Assembly: GCF_006864135.1 (NCBI RefSeq)
Contig: NZ_SADV01000016.1
Coordinates: forward strand, 1-64,000
Direction: 5' to 3'
From: Lysinibacillus sphaericus
Lineage (GTDB): Bacteria; Bacillota; Bacilli; Bacillales_A; Planococcaceae
DNA: 64,000 nt
Position numbers and translations under genes: made by a program. The notes under the pieces are model-generated. The model did no database searches. It worked only from the letters and a program-made list of their open reading frames with translations, and was not told where the DNA came from. Each line of letters begins with the position of its first letter. Position 1 is the stretch's first letter. Positions 36,443 to 45,240 of the stretch are shown here, piece after piece.

Positions 36443-36742
36443 AGGTGTCTCTCCTTATTAAAAATCAATTTCGCCTTGGCGTAATTGCCGCTGACGCTTC
36501 GCTTTCGCGCAGATAAACAATGCGTCCGGATTTTAGATTCATTCCTTTCAAAATCCGTGACATCCGCCGGAGGCTTAGGCCAACATGATGTTGGTCACTC
36601 AGTCGTGTGTTGCTGTCGCTTCGCTTTCGCACAGATAAATTGCCACAGGACGTGGCGTTCTTAGACTGAGTTCCTCTATTTCAGTAGTTATTTAAAAGGA
36701 ACCACATCCGCATTCATCTCACCTCATTCAGAGGCGGGAGTC
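36443..36742. repeat. Repeat copy inserted between kdpA and kdpB
   Basis: About 300 bp made of repeat modules: CGCCTTGGCGTAATTGCCGC, CTGACGCTTCGCTTTCGCGC, CAATGCGTCCGGATTTTAG, GACATCCGCCGGAGGCTTAG, CTGTCGCTTCGCTTTCGCAC, CACAGGACGTGGCGTTCTTA and CCTCTATTTCAGTAGTTATT. The left of these is close to kdpB's start. Related to copies at 1.1, 26.3, 28.9 and 29.7 kb. No other gene in it. Confidence 0.8.
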
Positions 36743-38446
36743 TTAAACTGAATGAAGATAAAGTTGTAAGTGCTCCGTAATTGGCCCAAGTGCTAATGCC
36801 GGTAAAAATGTAAGAGCACCAATCATTAACACGATAGCAACAAGTAAAAATGTAAAAATAGTATTATCTGTTCTTAATGTTCCTACCGAGTCACTGTGAA
36901 ACATTTTTTTAGCTAGTAGGGACGCTATAGCTAGTTGAATAATGATCGTCAAATAACGTCCGAAGAACATGGCAAGCCCTGTCGTCACATTCCAAAATGT
37001 TGAGTTGTCAGCTAATCCCTCAAAACCTGAGCCATTATTTGCTGAGGCAGATGCAAATTCATAAAGAACTTGAGATAACCCATGTGCACCTGGATTCGTT
37101 ACGGCTGCTACTCCTGACGGTGTTAGTACTGCAAGCGCTGAAAATAGCAAAATAATAGCAGGATGGATGAGAATACAAAGTGCAATTAGCTTCATTTCCT
37201 TCTCTTCAATTTTCTTACCTAAAAACTGAGGTGTTCGACCAATCATCAAACAGGCGATAAAAATTGTTAATAACACATACATCATCATGTTCATCAGGCC
37301 GACTCCCTTGCCTCCAAACACAACATTTAGCATCATATTAAACATCGGTACAAGACCACCAAGCGGCGTTAATGTATCATGCATATTGTTGACAGACCCC
37401 GTTGTAAAAGCAGTGGTCACTGTCGTAAATAACGCAGATTGTGCCACCCCAAAGCGCATCTCTTTTCCTTCCATACTTCCTAGGTCCTGTACAATTCCGA
37501 GCTCATTAATAATTGGATTACCCGCTCTCTCCGCAACATACACCGTCATCAATCCAACTAGGAACAGCGCACTCATTGCCACAAAAATGGCGAGCCCTTG
37601 CTTTCCAAAGATCGTTTTCCTTTTTCCATATGCAACCATTAAACTAAAGGCAACTACACAAGCACCTGGTAATAACATCATAGATAGCATCTCCACAATA
37701 TTAGAAATGACCGTTGGATTTTCAAAAGGTGTTGTTGAATTCGCCCCATTGAAGCCACCACCATTTGTTCCTATATGCTTGATAGATTCAAGAGAAGCTA
37801 CAGGTCCAAGTGCAATATCTTGTAATTTACCTTCTATTGTTTGTACAGTTTTATTCGCACTCAAGGTTTGTGGTGTACCTTGAGAGACTAAAATAATGGC
37901 CACAACAATAGCTATAGGTATTAACACACGTGTGATAACACGCACAAAATCCACAAAGAAATTACCAATAGTGTCGGTTTTAGCAACAAGACGTCGGCAG
38001 AACGCCATACAAGCCGCATAACCAGTAGCTGCAGATGTAAACATCATAAAAATAATGATTAGCATTTGTGATAAATAACTTAGTCCTGATTCGCCACTAT
38101 AGTGCTGAAGATTTGTATTCGTTATAAATGAAATTATGGTATTAAATGAAAGTGTTGCTTCCATATTGTCAATATCATTTGGGTTTAACAACAACATAGC
38201 TTGAATTCGTAAAAGAAAGTATCCACTAAACACCATAAAGGCGTTCGACAAAATTAATGAAAGTACATACTGTTTACCAGTCATATCTACTTGCTTAATG
38301 CCACATAATTTATAAATAAATCCATCAAATCTGTCCATTATTGGATCAAGCCAAGTTTTTTGTTGCATCGTCACCCGAAATAAATAATGACCGGTTAAAA
38401 TAACGATTGGTAAAGAAATAATTAACACGATGGCGATTTGCCACAT
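36743..38446 (-). CDS. kdpA: Potassium-transporting ATPase subunit KdpA
   Basis: Potassium channel-like subunit, 567 residues, about ten membrane segments. Selectivity-filter-like loops are visible: TNLQHYSGESGLSYLSQM, GTNGGGFNGANSTTPFENP, TTAFTTGSVNNMHDTLTPLGGL and ASANNGSGFEGLADN. Its last codons (encoding LYLHSV) and stop lie in sequence that resembles the end of the serC-side repeat (CTGAATGAAGATAAA versus CTGAATAAAGATAAA), so the C-terminus may have been reshaped by the repeat insertion. The ATG follows AGGAGG. Confidence 0.97.
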   Translation of the reverse strand: MWQIAIVLIISLPIVILTGHYLFRVTMQQKTWLDPIMDRFDGFIYKLCGIKQVDMTGKQYVLSLILSNAFMVFSGYFLLRIQAMLLLNPNDIDNMEATLSFNTIISFITNTNLQHYSGESGLSYLSQMLIIIFMMFTSAATGYAACMAFCRRLVAKTDTIGNFFVDFVRVITRVLIPIAIVVAIILVSQGTPQTLSANKTVQTIEGKLQDIALGPVASLESIKHIGTNGGGFNGANSTTPFENPTVISNIVEMLSMMLLPGACVVAFSLMVAYGKRKTIFGKQGLAIFVAMSALFLVGLMTVYVAERAGNPIINELGIVQDLGSMEGKEMRFGVAQSALFTTVTTAFTTGSVNNMHDTLTPLGGLVPMFNMMLNVVFGGKGVGLMNMMMYVLLTIFIACLMIGRTPQFLGKKIEEKEMKLIALCILIHPAIILLFSALAVLTPSGVAAVTNPGAHGLSQVLYEFASASANNGSGFEGLADNSTFWNVTTGLAMFFGRYLTIIIQLAIASLLAKKMFHSDSVGTLRTDNTIFTFLLVAIVLMIGALTFLPALALGPITEHLQLYLHSV

Positions 38447-38470
38447 ACCGCAATACCTCCTACAAGCCTA

Positions 38471-38551
38471 TTAATAATTTTCAGGATAAAGTAATGCATG
38501 CCCTAGATAACCGAAAAGGAATACAAGTACAATCCCCATAACAATCCACAT
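38471..38551 (-). CDS. kdpF: KdpF small membrane subunit
   Basis: A 26-residue single-span peptide, MWIVMGIVLVFLFGYLGHAL followed by LYPENY, matching the KdpF pattern (hydrophobic span then a short YxP.. tail). KdpF stabilises the KdpABC complex. ATG is 8 nt after GGAGG, and the stop lies 25 bp before kdpA. Its ribosome binding site overlaps the stop of the preceding small gene. Confidence 0.85.
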   Translation of the reverse strand: MWIVMGIVLVFLFGYLGHALLYPENY

Positions 38552-38564
38552 TTTTTATTCCTCC

Positions 38565-38660
38565 TTACTTTTCACCGACTAACTTGAAGCACCAAGCTGT
38601 TAATGCATATAGACTCGTAAAGCTTATGATGAGTAAGCCAATCATATAAAAGTCCATCAA
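38565..38660 (-). CDS. Small membrane peptide upstream of kdpF
   Basis: About 31 residues: a single hydrophobic span (MDFYMIGLLIISFTSLYALT) then AWCFKLVGEK. The TTG at 38660 is 8 nt from GGAGG; an ATG one codon later is the alternative. It is the first gene of the kdp operon, immediately before kdpF (TAAGGAGG overlap). Similar short peptides precede kdpF in other Bacillales as far as I recall; the role is unknown. Confidence 0.65.
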   Translation of the reverse strand: MMDFYMIGLLIISFTSLYALTAWCFKLVGEK

Positions 38661-38738
38661 TCGAGCACCCTCCTTTATTTGGATGCTCTCATCATACTGA
38701 CTTTCAAATTAATGTAGTGTTAGGAAATCGCTTTTTCT

Positions 38739-38781
38739 ATTAAGAAACTATAAAGAGGGAAAATCTTAATACTTTCTTAAT
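38739..38781. promoter_or_regulatory. Candidate control region between kdpF and kdpD
   Basis: Inverted repeat ATTAAGAAA (38739-38747) / TTTCTTAAT (38773-38781) in the short divergent gap, just before a TATAAT (38794-38799) for kdpD. It could be a KdpE operator; this is inference. Confidence 0.35.
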
Positions 38782-38818
38782 GGAAGATAACGCTATAATA
38801 CAAATGAGGTGAAAGAGG

Positions 38819-41536
38819 ATGGAAAATACACGTCCAACTCCAGAGACGTTTTTAGCGAGGCTTCAACAGGAAGAACAATTTGTAGGGAAGTTAAAAATCT
38901 TTCTTGGTTATGCTGCCGGAGTAGGTAAAACTTATGCAATGCTAGATGCAGCACAGCAAGCAAAAAAACTTGGTAAAGATGTGGTAGTTGGCTATGTAGA
39001 ACCACATCCTCGTCCAGATACGTTAGCTTTACTCGAAGGACTGGAGCAAATTCCTACGAAAAAAATAATTTATAAAGGGAAACCTTTTCAGGAATTAGAT
39101 ATTGATGAAGTACTAAAGCGCAAACCAGAAATTGTCATTATTGATGAATTGGCACATAGCAATGTTCTAACGATGCGTCACAAAAAACGTTTTGGAGATG
39201 TAGAGGAATTACTTGCAAAGGGCATTCATGTCTATACAACCGTAAATATTCAACATATTGAAAGCCTACATGATTTAGTAGAAGAAATAACCGGAATAAA
39301 GGTTCGAGAGCGTATTCCCGATTATTTAATAGATCAAGCTGCACAAATAAAAATTGTCGATATTGAACCAGATGAGTTAATTCAACGCCTACAAGAAGGC
39401 AAAATTTATGTAAAACAACAAGCTGAAAAAGCGTTGCAATCTTTTTTTCGCAAACAAAATTTAGTATCACTTCGAGAAATTGCATTACGGAGAGCTGCAG
39501 ATACGATTAACTATAAGCAAGTAAACAGCGACGAATCTATAAAGCATCCTGTACAAATCGAAGAGCATTTACTTGTGGGTATTAGTAGCTCTCCTACGAA
39601 TGCCAAGGTTATTCGAACTACTGCGCGATTAGCACAGGCATTACATGGGAAATTTACAGCTCTTTACGTTCAAAACGTACAGGAGCATGACAGGAGTAAC
39701 GCAAATTCTGAACGACTTCAGCAGCATATAAAGCTTGTTGAACAGCTTGGCGGCCATGTCGTAATTGTTCAGGAAGATGATGTAGCTGTCGCCCTTGCTA
39801 ACTATGCACAAATTAGTGGTGTCACTAAATTAGTCATCGGTAGAACTAGCATGAGAAAAAAATGGTGGCGACCAAACACCAAAATTAGCGATCGACTCAA
39901 CGAATTTGTGCCGAATTTAGCCATACATATAGTCCCTGATCAGGAAAACGAACAATTCTACTTCCCTACTGTAAAAAATAAGCTGTCATTTGAATGGCAT
40001 GACTTATTAAAAATGGCTGTAGTATTTGGCATAGTATCAGTTGTTGGGCTATATTTTTACACAATTGGTGTTAGCGACTCGAACATTATCACTATCTACA
40101 TTTTAGGTGTTTTAATTCTTGCCATTTGGTCATCAGGATGGATGATGAGCATTATTAGCTCCATCATAGCAGTACTACTTTTTAATTATTTTTTTACAGA
40201 ACCACGATTTTCATTTAACGCCTATCATCGTGACTATCCGATGACCTTTGTGATCATGTTCCTTTCAGGAGTGATTACAAGTAGCTTAACGAAAAAAATA
40301 AAGGAGCAAACCATTGTCGCTGTTCGTAAATCTTATCGAATGGAGGTGCTCCTTGATACAAATCGTAGACTTCAACATGCTAAGTCAATAGAAGAAATTA
40401 TTATTGAAGGCATGTCACAAATTGTTAAATTAGTAGAAAAACCAGTACAATTTTTTGAGATAGAAAATAACTTAATTGTGAACTCTATTTTTTTCCGTAC
40501 CGAGAGCATATCTAGTATTGAAAATAAGAAGATAGCTTCCCTCTTTGAGAATCCGAATGAGCATGGTGTCGTAAGCTGGGTTATCAATAATAAGCATGTA
40601 GCAGGCGTATCCACTGACATATTTCCTGAAGTGAATGCCTACTATTTACCGGTTATTTCAAACGGGAGTGTTAAAGGCGTTATCGGTATTGCACTGTCAA
40701 AGCAATCACCATTACCTGCATTTGAGCGTAATATTTTGCATGCCATTATGAATGATTTTTCATTCGCACTTGATAAATGGTATTTACAAAAACTCAATGC
40801 AGAAGTAGCTAGAGAAGCTGAAATGGAGCAAATGCGAGCAAACCTTTTGCGCGCAGTTTCTCATGATTTAAGAACACCGTTAACTGCTATTTCCGGTAAT
40901 GCAGATATATTACTATCTAGTGCATCTCAAATTCGAGAGGATGAAAAAAGCAAAATATATGAGGATATTTATAAAAATTCGAAATGGCTTGTACAAATGG
41001 TTGAAAACTTACTTGCTGTGTCTAAGTTAGAAGATGGCCAATTTGCAATGGAGATGCAATTGGAACTTGTAGAAGATATTATTCAAGAAGCACTAACGCA
41101 TGTCGTTCGTCTAAACAATACACATGAAATATCCTATCAAATTGAACCAGAATTTTTATTTGCTGTAATGGATGCACGACTGATTATTCAAGTTCTAATT
41201 AATATTATTGATAATGCATTAACCTATACACCTTCAGGCAGTGTTATTACTATAAAGGTCAAAGAATGTGAACGTTTCGTCCACTTTAGCATTGCAGATA
41301 ATGGCCCTGGCATTGACGATTCTATAAAAAATAACCTTTTTGAGCCATTTACTACCGGAAAAGTACAGCGGAGCGATAGTCGAAGAGGCTTGGGTTTAGG
41401 CTTAGCGCTATGTCAAACTATATTAAAATTACATGGAAGTGAAATAACAGTTTCGGATAATAAACCAAAAGGAACAATTTTTAATTTTTCACTGAAAAAA
41501 AGCCCTTTACCAAAAGTTAGAGATAACATTTATTAA
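38819..41536 (+). CDS. kdpD: Potassium-sensing histidine kinase KdpD
   Basis: A 905-residue sensor kinase. Domains: KdpD N-terminal ATP-binding region (Walker A GYAAGVGKT, residues 30-38), a universal-stress-type domain (about 248-370), a four-helix membrane domain (about 395-500), a GAF-like region (about 520-660), the HisKA domain with phospho-His682 (VSHDLRTPL) and an HATPase domain (DNALTY, DNGPGI, GLGLGLAL). The stress domain carries Ser256-x-Ser258, 20 residues, then FTALY (279-283), the pattern reported for c-di-AMP binding in S. aureus KdpD. Divergent from the kdpFABC operon. Confidence 0.96.
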   Translation: MENTRPTPETFLARLQQEEQFVGKLKIFLGYAAGVGKTYAMLDAAQQAKKLGKDVVVGYVEPHPRPDTLALLEGLEQIPTKKIIYKGKPFQELDIDEVLKRKPEIVIIDELAHSNVLTMRHKKRFGDVEELLAKGIHVYTTVNIQHIESLHDLVEEITGIKVRERIPDYLIDQAAQIKIVDIEPDELIQRLQEGKIYVKQQAEKALQSFFRKQNLVSLREIALRRAADTINYKQVNSDESIKHPVQIEEHLLVGISSSPTNAKVIRTTARLAQALHGKFTALYVQNVQEHDRSNANSERLQQHIKLVEQLGGHVVIVQEDDVAVALANYAQISGVTKLVIGRTSMRKKWWRPNTKISDRLNEFVPNLAIHIVPDQENEQFYFPTVKNKLSFEWHDLLKMAVVFGIVSVVGLYFYTIGVSDSNIITIYILGVLILAIWSSGWMMSIISSIIAVLLFNYFFTEPRFSFNAYHRDYPMTFVIMFLSGVITSSLTKKIKEQTIVAVRKSYRMEVLLDTNRRLQHAKSIEEIIIEGMSQIVKLVEKPVQFFEIENNLIVNSIFFRTESISSIENKKIASLFENPNEHGVVSWVINNKHVAGVSTDIFPEVNAYYLPVISNGSVKGVIGIALSKQSPLPAFERNILHAIMNDFSFALDKWYLQKLNAEVAREAEMEQMRANLLRAVSHDLRTPLTAISGNADILLSSASQIREDEKSKIYEDIYKNSKWLVQMVENLLAVSKLEDGQFAMEMQLELVEDIIQEALTHVVRLNNTHEISYQIEPEFLFAVMDARLIIQVLINIIDNALTYTPSGSVITIKVKECERFVHFSIADNGPGIDDSIKNNLFEPFTTGKVQRSDSRRGLGLGLALCQTILKLHGSEITVSDNKPKGTIFNFSLKKSPLPKVRDNIY

Positions 41537-41694
41537 ACGTTTGTATAAGTTGATTGGAGTAGAAGATGGATGACATCTTGGGAATCAGTGCCACAGAGGA
41601 TATCCTAAAGCGAGTGCCCCCAGGAAAGCACAAGCCGGCATTGAAATCAACGACACGTTTATGGTGATGAGCTAAAAAGGAGTAATGAATTTCG
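41537..41694. other. GC-richer spacer between kdpD and kdpE
   Basis: 158 bp between two genes that usually overlap or abut. It includes AGGATATCCTAAAGCGAGTG and CCCCCAGGAAAGCACAAGCC. It may be another decayed repeat copy; no ORF seen. The last bases (AAAAAGGAG) form the kdpE ribosome binding site. Confidence 0.45.
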
Positions 41695-42399
41695 ATGAAT
41701 AAACGAATTCTAGTAGTAGAAGATGATATAGCCATTGGCAATTTAATTAAAATGACATTAACTACTCAGCAATATGAATTTGATATTGCTAGAGATGGTA
41801 ATAGTGCTTTACAAAAGGCTCTTGCCATGAGTCCAGACGTTATTATTTTGGATTTAGGACTACCAGACATAGACGGTGTAGAGCTTATAACGAAAATAAG
41901 AAGCTGGACTCAAACTCCTATTATCGTAGTTAGTGCACGCGGCGAGGAGCACGATAAAATCAATGCTTTAGATGCCGGTGCAGACGATTATGTTACAAAG
42001 CCTTTCAGTGTTGAAGAGCTATTAGCCCGAATTCGAGTAGCTTTGAGAAGAATGTCATTTGAGCATCAGCTAGAAAATGAACCCTCTATCTTTGTAAATG
42101 GCCATTTACAAATAAACTACGCGGCAAATACAGTGTTTGTACATGACAAAGAAGTACATTTGACGCCTATTGAATATAAGCTCTTGGTTATTTTATCAAA
42201 GCATGTCGGCAAAGTTTTAACACATAATTTTATTTTAAAGGAAGTTTGGCATAACGCACTTCAATCGGATGTTCCAAGTTTAAGAGTTTTTATGGCTACT
42301 CTTCGAAAGAAAATAGAGGATAATCCAGCTAACCCAAAGTTCATCCAGACACATGTCCGCGTTGGGTACAGAATGCTTCGTTGTCACGATGAAGCATAA
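41695..42399 (+). CDS. kdpE: Response regulator KdpE
   Basis: OmpR/PhoB-type response regulator, 234 residues. The receiver domain has acidic residues Asp10/Asp11, phospho-acceptor Asp53 (IILDLGLPD) and Lys in VTKPFS. The C-terminal winged helix (about 135-232) has LTPIEYKLLVIL, VWH and TLRKKIEDNP motifs. It should activate kdpFABC when phosphorylated by KdpD. ATG follows AAAGGAG. Confidence 0.94.
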   Translation: MNKRILVVEDDIAIGNLIKMTLTTQQYEFDIARDGNSALQKALAMSPDVIILDLGLPDIDGVELITKIRSWTQTPIIVVSARGEEHDKINALDAGADDYVTKPFSVEELLARIRVALRRMSFEHQLENEPSIFVNGHLQINYAANTVFVHDKEVHLTPIEYKLLVILSKHVGKVLTHNFILKEVWHNALQSDVPSLRVFMATLRKKIEDNPANPKFIQTHVRVGYRMLRCHDEA

Positions 42400-42475
42400 G
42401 GTTTAGCTATTCCAATATTACTTTAGACGGCAAACTTATTATTGATTGACTGGATAAAAAATGATAATATTTATT

Positions 42476-42490
42476 TGATAATGATTATCA
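42476..42490. promoter_or_regulatory. Fur box upstream of feoA
   Basis: TGATAATGATTATCA is a perfect 7-1-7 Fur box (TGATAATNATTATCA). It lies 25 bp before the feoA start. A second half-site TGATAAT at 42462-42468 sits 14 bp upstream and could extend binding. Confidence 0.9.
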
Positions 42491-42514
42491 TCGACAAGAA
42501 AGTAGGTAGATCTT

Positions 42515-42742
42515 ATGAACCTTCACGCTGTTCAATTGGGTGAAAAAGTTAAAGTGAAAGATCTACAGCAAATTGACACTCTTTTATGTAAACGTTTAAA
42601 CGCTTTTGGTATTAAAGAAGGCTGTCAGGTTTGTATGATCCAAAAAGGATGGTTTTCTGGAGCTTGTATATTGGAATGTCAAGGACAGAAAATCGGGCTT
42701 AGAAAAAAAGATTTAATGGATATAAAGGTTGAACAAGTATGA
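42515..42742 (+). CDS. feoA: Ferrous iron transport protein A
   Basis: A 75-residue SH3-like cytoplasmic protein needed for FeoB-mediated iron uptake. The fold is shown by VQLGEKVKVKDL at the start, RLNAFGIKEGCQVCMIQKG in the middle and a final IGLRKKDLMDIKVE. Its stop overlaps the feoB start by 4 nt. Under the perfect Fur box, so repressed by iron. Confidence 0.92.
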   Translation: MNLHAVQLGEKVKVKDLQQIDTLLCKRLNAFGIKEGCQVCMIQKGWFSGACILECQGQKIGLRKKDLMDIKVEQV

Positions 42743-44718
42743 GTAGATTAGCTTTAATAGGAAACCCTAATATCGGTAAAACATCATTGTTCAATACGTT
42801 GACAAATTCATATGAATATGTTGGCAATTGGAGTGGCGTAACCGTTGAAAAAAAAGTAGGACAAGTAAAAAAATTACAAAAAGAAATAATTGATTTACCT
42901 GGTGTCTATACGCTTAACCCTCTTTCAAAAGATGAAAGTGTTGTTACTTCCTTTTTACTGGAAGATCAGGTAGATGGAATTTTAAATATTATCGATGCCT
43001 CAAATTTCGAACGAAATATGCAATTAACAGTAGATATACTTGAACTTAGCAAGCCTGTTTTCATCTGTTTAAATATGATAGACGTAGCAAAAAAGAAAGG
43101 CGTCTCAATTGATGTCGAAAAATTACAAAGTTATTTAGGAGTACCTGTTGTTCCAATAAGTGCTCGTACGGGTAAAGGTGTCGAAGGTATTTATGCTGCT
43201 ATTCAAGCCTCAGATCGTACTCAACAACGTTTTACATTAGCCTATGATGACGTAATTGAAAAAGGCATCTCAAAAATTGAAGCATTGTTACAGCATGTTC
43301 CTGAAGAACAAAGAAGATGGTGTACGATTCAATTTTTAATGGGAAATGACGCTGTTGACGCTTATTTGCAAGACAAGGAATACTTTGAAAAGCTAGCTAC
43401 TGTGCGAGATGCTTTAGAGAAGCAAATAGGAGAACCATTAAATAAAGCTATTGCTAAAAAACGTGATTTATATATTTCTAACATCAATAGCGAAGTAATT
43501 ATACAAGAGAAAAGTGAAACTCAATGGTCAGAGAAAGTTGATAAAATTCTAACACATCCAATTTTAGGTGTTCCGATTTTCCTAGCGCTTATGTTTTTAA
43601 TGTTTCAAGCAACGTTTGCATGGATTGGTACCCCTCTTTCGGATTTCCTGGATGGCTTTGTAAGTGGCCCTCTTTCAGATGCTGTTACTCAGGGCTTAGA
43701 AGCTATTGGTGCAGCTCCTTTTATTGTTCATTTAATATGTGATGGAATCATTGCAGGGGTTGGCGGTGTTTTAGTTTTCATTCCGCAAATCTTTGTACTA
43801 TTTTTCTTTATTTCACTATTAGAAGATTCAGGGTATATGGCGAGAATTGCTGTTGTAATGGATCGTCTTATGGAGTTTTTCGGTTTAAACGGTAAAGCCT
43901 TTATTCCGATGATTGTAAGCTTTGGATGCAATGTTCCAGGTGTAATGGCTGCGAGAACAATTGAACAGCCGAGAGAACGACTATTAACAATTCTTGTTGC
44001 GCCGTTTATGAGCTGCTCAGCAAGGCTACCTGTATATGCTTTGTTCGGTGCAGCATTCTTTTCTGCACATCAATCATTAGTAGTATTCTCGCTATATGTT
44101 ATGGGTATTGTGGTAGCGCTTATTGTAACAAAAATATTATCAATGACGATTTTAAAAAATGAAACTTCCGTATTTTTCGTTGAGTTACCTGCCTACCATG
44201 TACCACAACTTAAAACACTTTGGCGTTCCACTTGGGAAAAAGGGAAAGGATTTTTCCGCAAAGCTGGTACTATTATCTTTGCTGGTTCCGTTATTATTTG
44301 GCTTCTTTCTTATCTTGGACCACATGGTGCTAATGTCAATATGGATGACAGCTTTTTAGCAATTATCGGGGGCGCTTTTGGTGTGTTGTTTATCCCTCTT
44401 GGCTTTGGAACATGGCAAGCCGGTGCATCCCTTATTGCTGGATTCCTGGCAAAAGAAGTAATTGTTTCGACAATGGCGATTATTTATGGCGTAAGTGAAG
44501 GTGTATTATCCGCTACAATGACAACTCATTTTACTGCTTTAAGTGCTTATACATTCTTGGCCTTTGTTTTACTTTATATGCCTTGTTTAGCAACAGTAGG
44601 CGCAATAAAAAGGGAAACACAGTCTGTGAAATGGACTTTATTTGCAACCATATATCCATTTGTTGTAGCTTATCTCATTGCACTTATGATTTATGGTATT
44701 GGGAATTTATTGATGTGA
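42739..44718 (+). CDS. feoB: Ferrous iron transport protein B
   Basis: Ferrous iron permease with an N-terminal G domain, 659 residues. G1 GNPNIGKTS (residues 8-16), G3 DLPG, G4 NMIDVAKKKG and G5 SARTGKG are intact. The switch region has YVGNWSGVTVEKK. The membrane part has about eight segments with the gating motifs SFGCNVPGVMAAR and SCSARLPVYALF. Translationally coupled to feoA. Confidence 0.97.
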   Translation: MSRLALIGNPNIGKTSLFNTLTNSYEYVGNWSGVTVEKKVGQVKKLQKEIIDLPGVYTLNPLSKDESVVTSFLLEDQVDGILNIIDASNFERNMQLTVDILELSKPVFICLNMIDVAKKKGVSIDVEKLQSYLGVPVVPISARTGKGVEGIYAAIQASDRTQQRFTLAYDDVIEKGISKIEALLQHVPEEQRRWCTIQFLMGNDAVDAYLQDKEYFEKLATVRDALEKQIGEPLNKAIAKKRDLYISNINSEVIIQEKSETQWSEKVDKILTHPILGVPIFLALMFLMFQATFAWIGTPLSDFLDGFVSGPLSDAVTQGLEAIGAAPFIVHLICDGIIAGVGGVLVFIPQIFVLFFFISLLEDSGYMARIAVVMDRLMEFFGLNGKAFIPMIVSFGCNVPGVMAARTIEQPRERLLTILVAPFMSCSARLPVYALFGAAFFSAHQSLVVFSLYVMGIVVALIVTKILSMTILKNETSVFFVELPAYHVPQLKTLWRSTWEKGKGFFRKAGTIIFAGSVIIWLLSYLGPHGANVNMDDSFLAIIGGAFGVLFIPLGFGTWQAGASLIAGFLAKEVIVSTMAIIYGVSEGVLSATMTTHFTALSAYTFLAFVLLYMPCLATVGAIKRETQSVKWTLFATIYPFVVAYLIALMIYGIGNLLM

Positions 44719-44728
44719 GGTGTAGAGG

Positions 44729-44908
44729 ATGACTTTATTAATTAATATCTTAATCGGTAGTATTATATTTGGCTATGCTGGTATTACTTTATATAAAAGC
44801 ATTAAGAAGCAGAAAAAGGGCAAATGCGCATCATGCTCATTACAGAAGAGTTGTTCCTCTAACGTTTGTGTCCCTCCTACCAAACTGAAAGATTTCACCA
44901 CTAAATAA
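44729..44908 (+). CDS. FeoB-associated cysteine-rich membrane peptide
   Basis: A 59-residue protein: an N-terminal membrane span (residues 2-22), a basic stretch (KSIKKQKKGK) and a cysteine cluster CASCSLQKSCSSNVC (four Cys at about 33, 36, 42, 47). This matches the short Cys-rich peptides encoded after feoB in Firmicutes, which may bind iron or sense redox. ATG follows GAGGTGTAGAGG, 10 bp after feoB, so it belongs to the operon. A terminator follows. Confidence 0.8.
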   Translation: MTLLINILIGSIIFGYAGITLYKSIKKQKKGKCASCSLQKSCSSNVCVPPTKLKDFTTK

Positions 44909-44914
44909 ATATAT

Positions 44915-44966
44915 AGCGAGGTAATTTCAAATGGAAAATTTCATTGGGAACTACCTCGCTTTTTTG
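44915..44966 (+). terminator. Terminator of the feo operon
   Basis: AGCGAGGTA / TACCTCGCT outer stem with an inner AATTTC/GAAATT-type pairing, followed by TTTTTT. Confidence 0.85.
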
Positions 44967-45092
44967 TGAGCTTTTAGACTTAAAGTGCTTTCTTCTAAAG
45001 CTTAAGTATTAGAAACGTACTTTAAATGTTTCATCACCAAGAGTTAGGGTGATGACATTTGTTATAGTGTATAACCTATATATAAGCTGAGT

Positions 45093-45222
45093 GAGGGCTG
45101 GGCGCGACTCCTTGAGGATCAGCAATAGAGGAACGAAGGTGTTATCACATCCTGTGATAACGCCTTCGCCACCAACATCGTGTTATTGCTGCTGCCGCTC
45201 CGCATTCGCGGAAATAAACCCC
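45093..45222. repeat. Intergenic repeat copy with strong hairpin
   Basis: Contains GGGCTGGGCGCGACTCCTTG, a hairpin GAAGGTGTTATCACA-TCC-TGTGATAACGCCTTC (45135-45167) and GCTGCCGCTCCGCATTCGC. The hairpin also occurs in the 28.9-29.3 kb copy. It lies at the 3' end of the minus-strand chemoreceptor gene and may act as its terminator. Confidence 0.65.
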
Positions 45223-45240
45223 ACATTTTGGTAATGAGCG

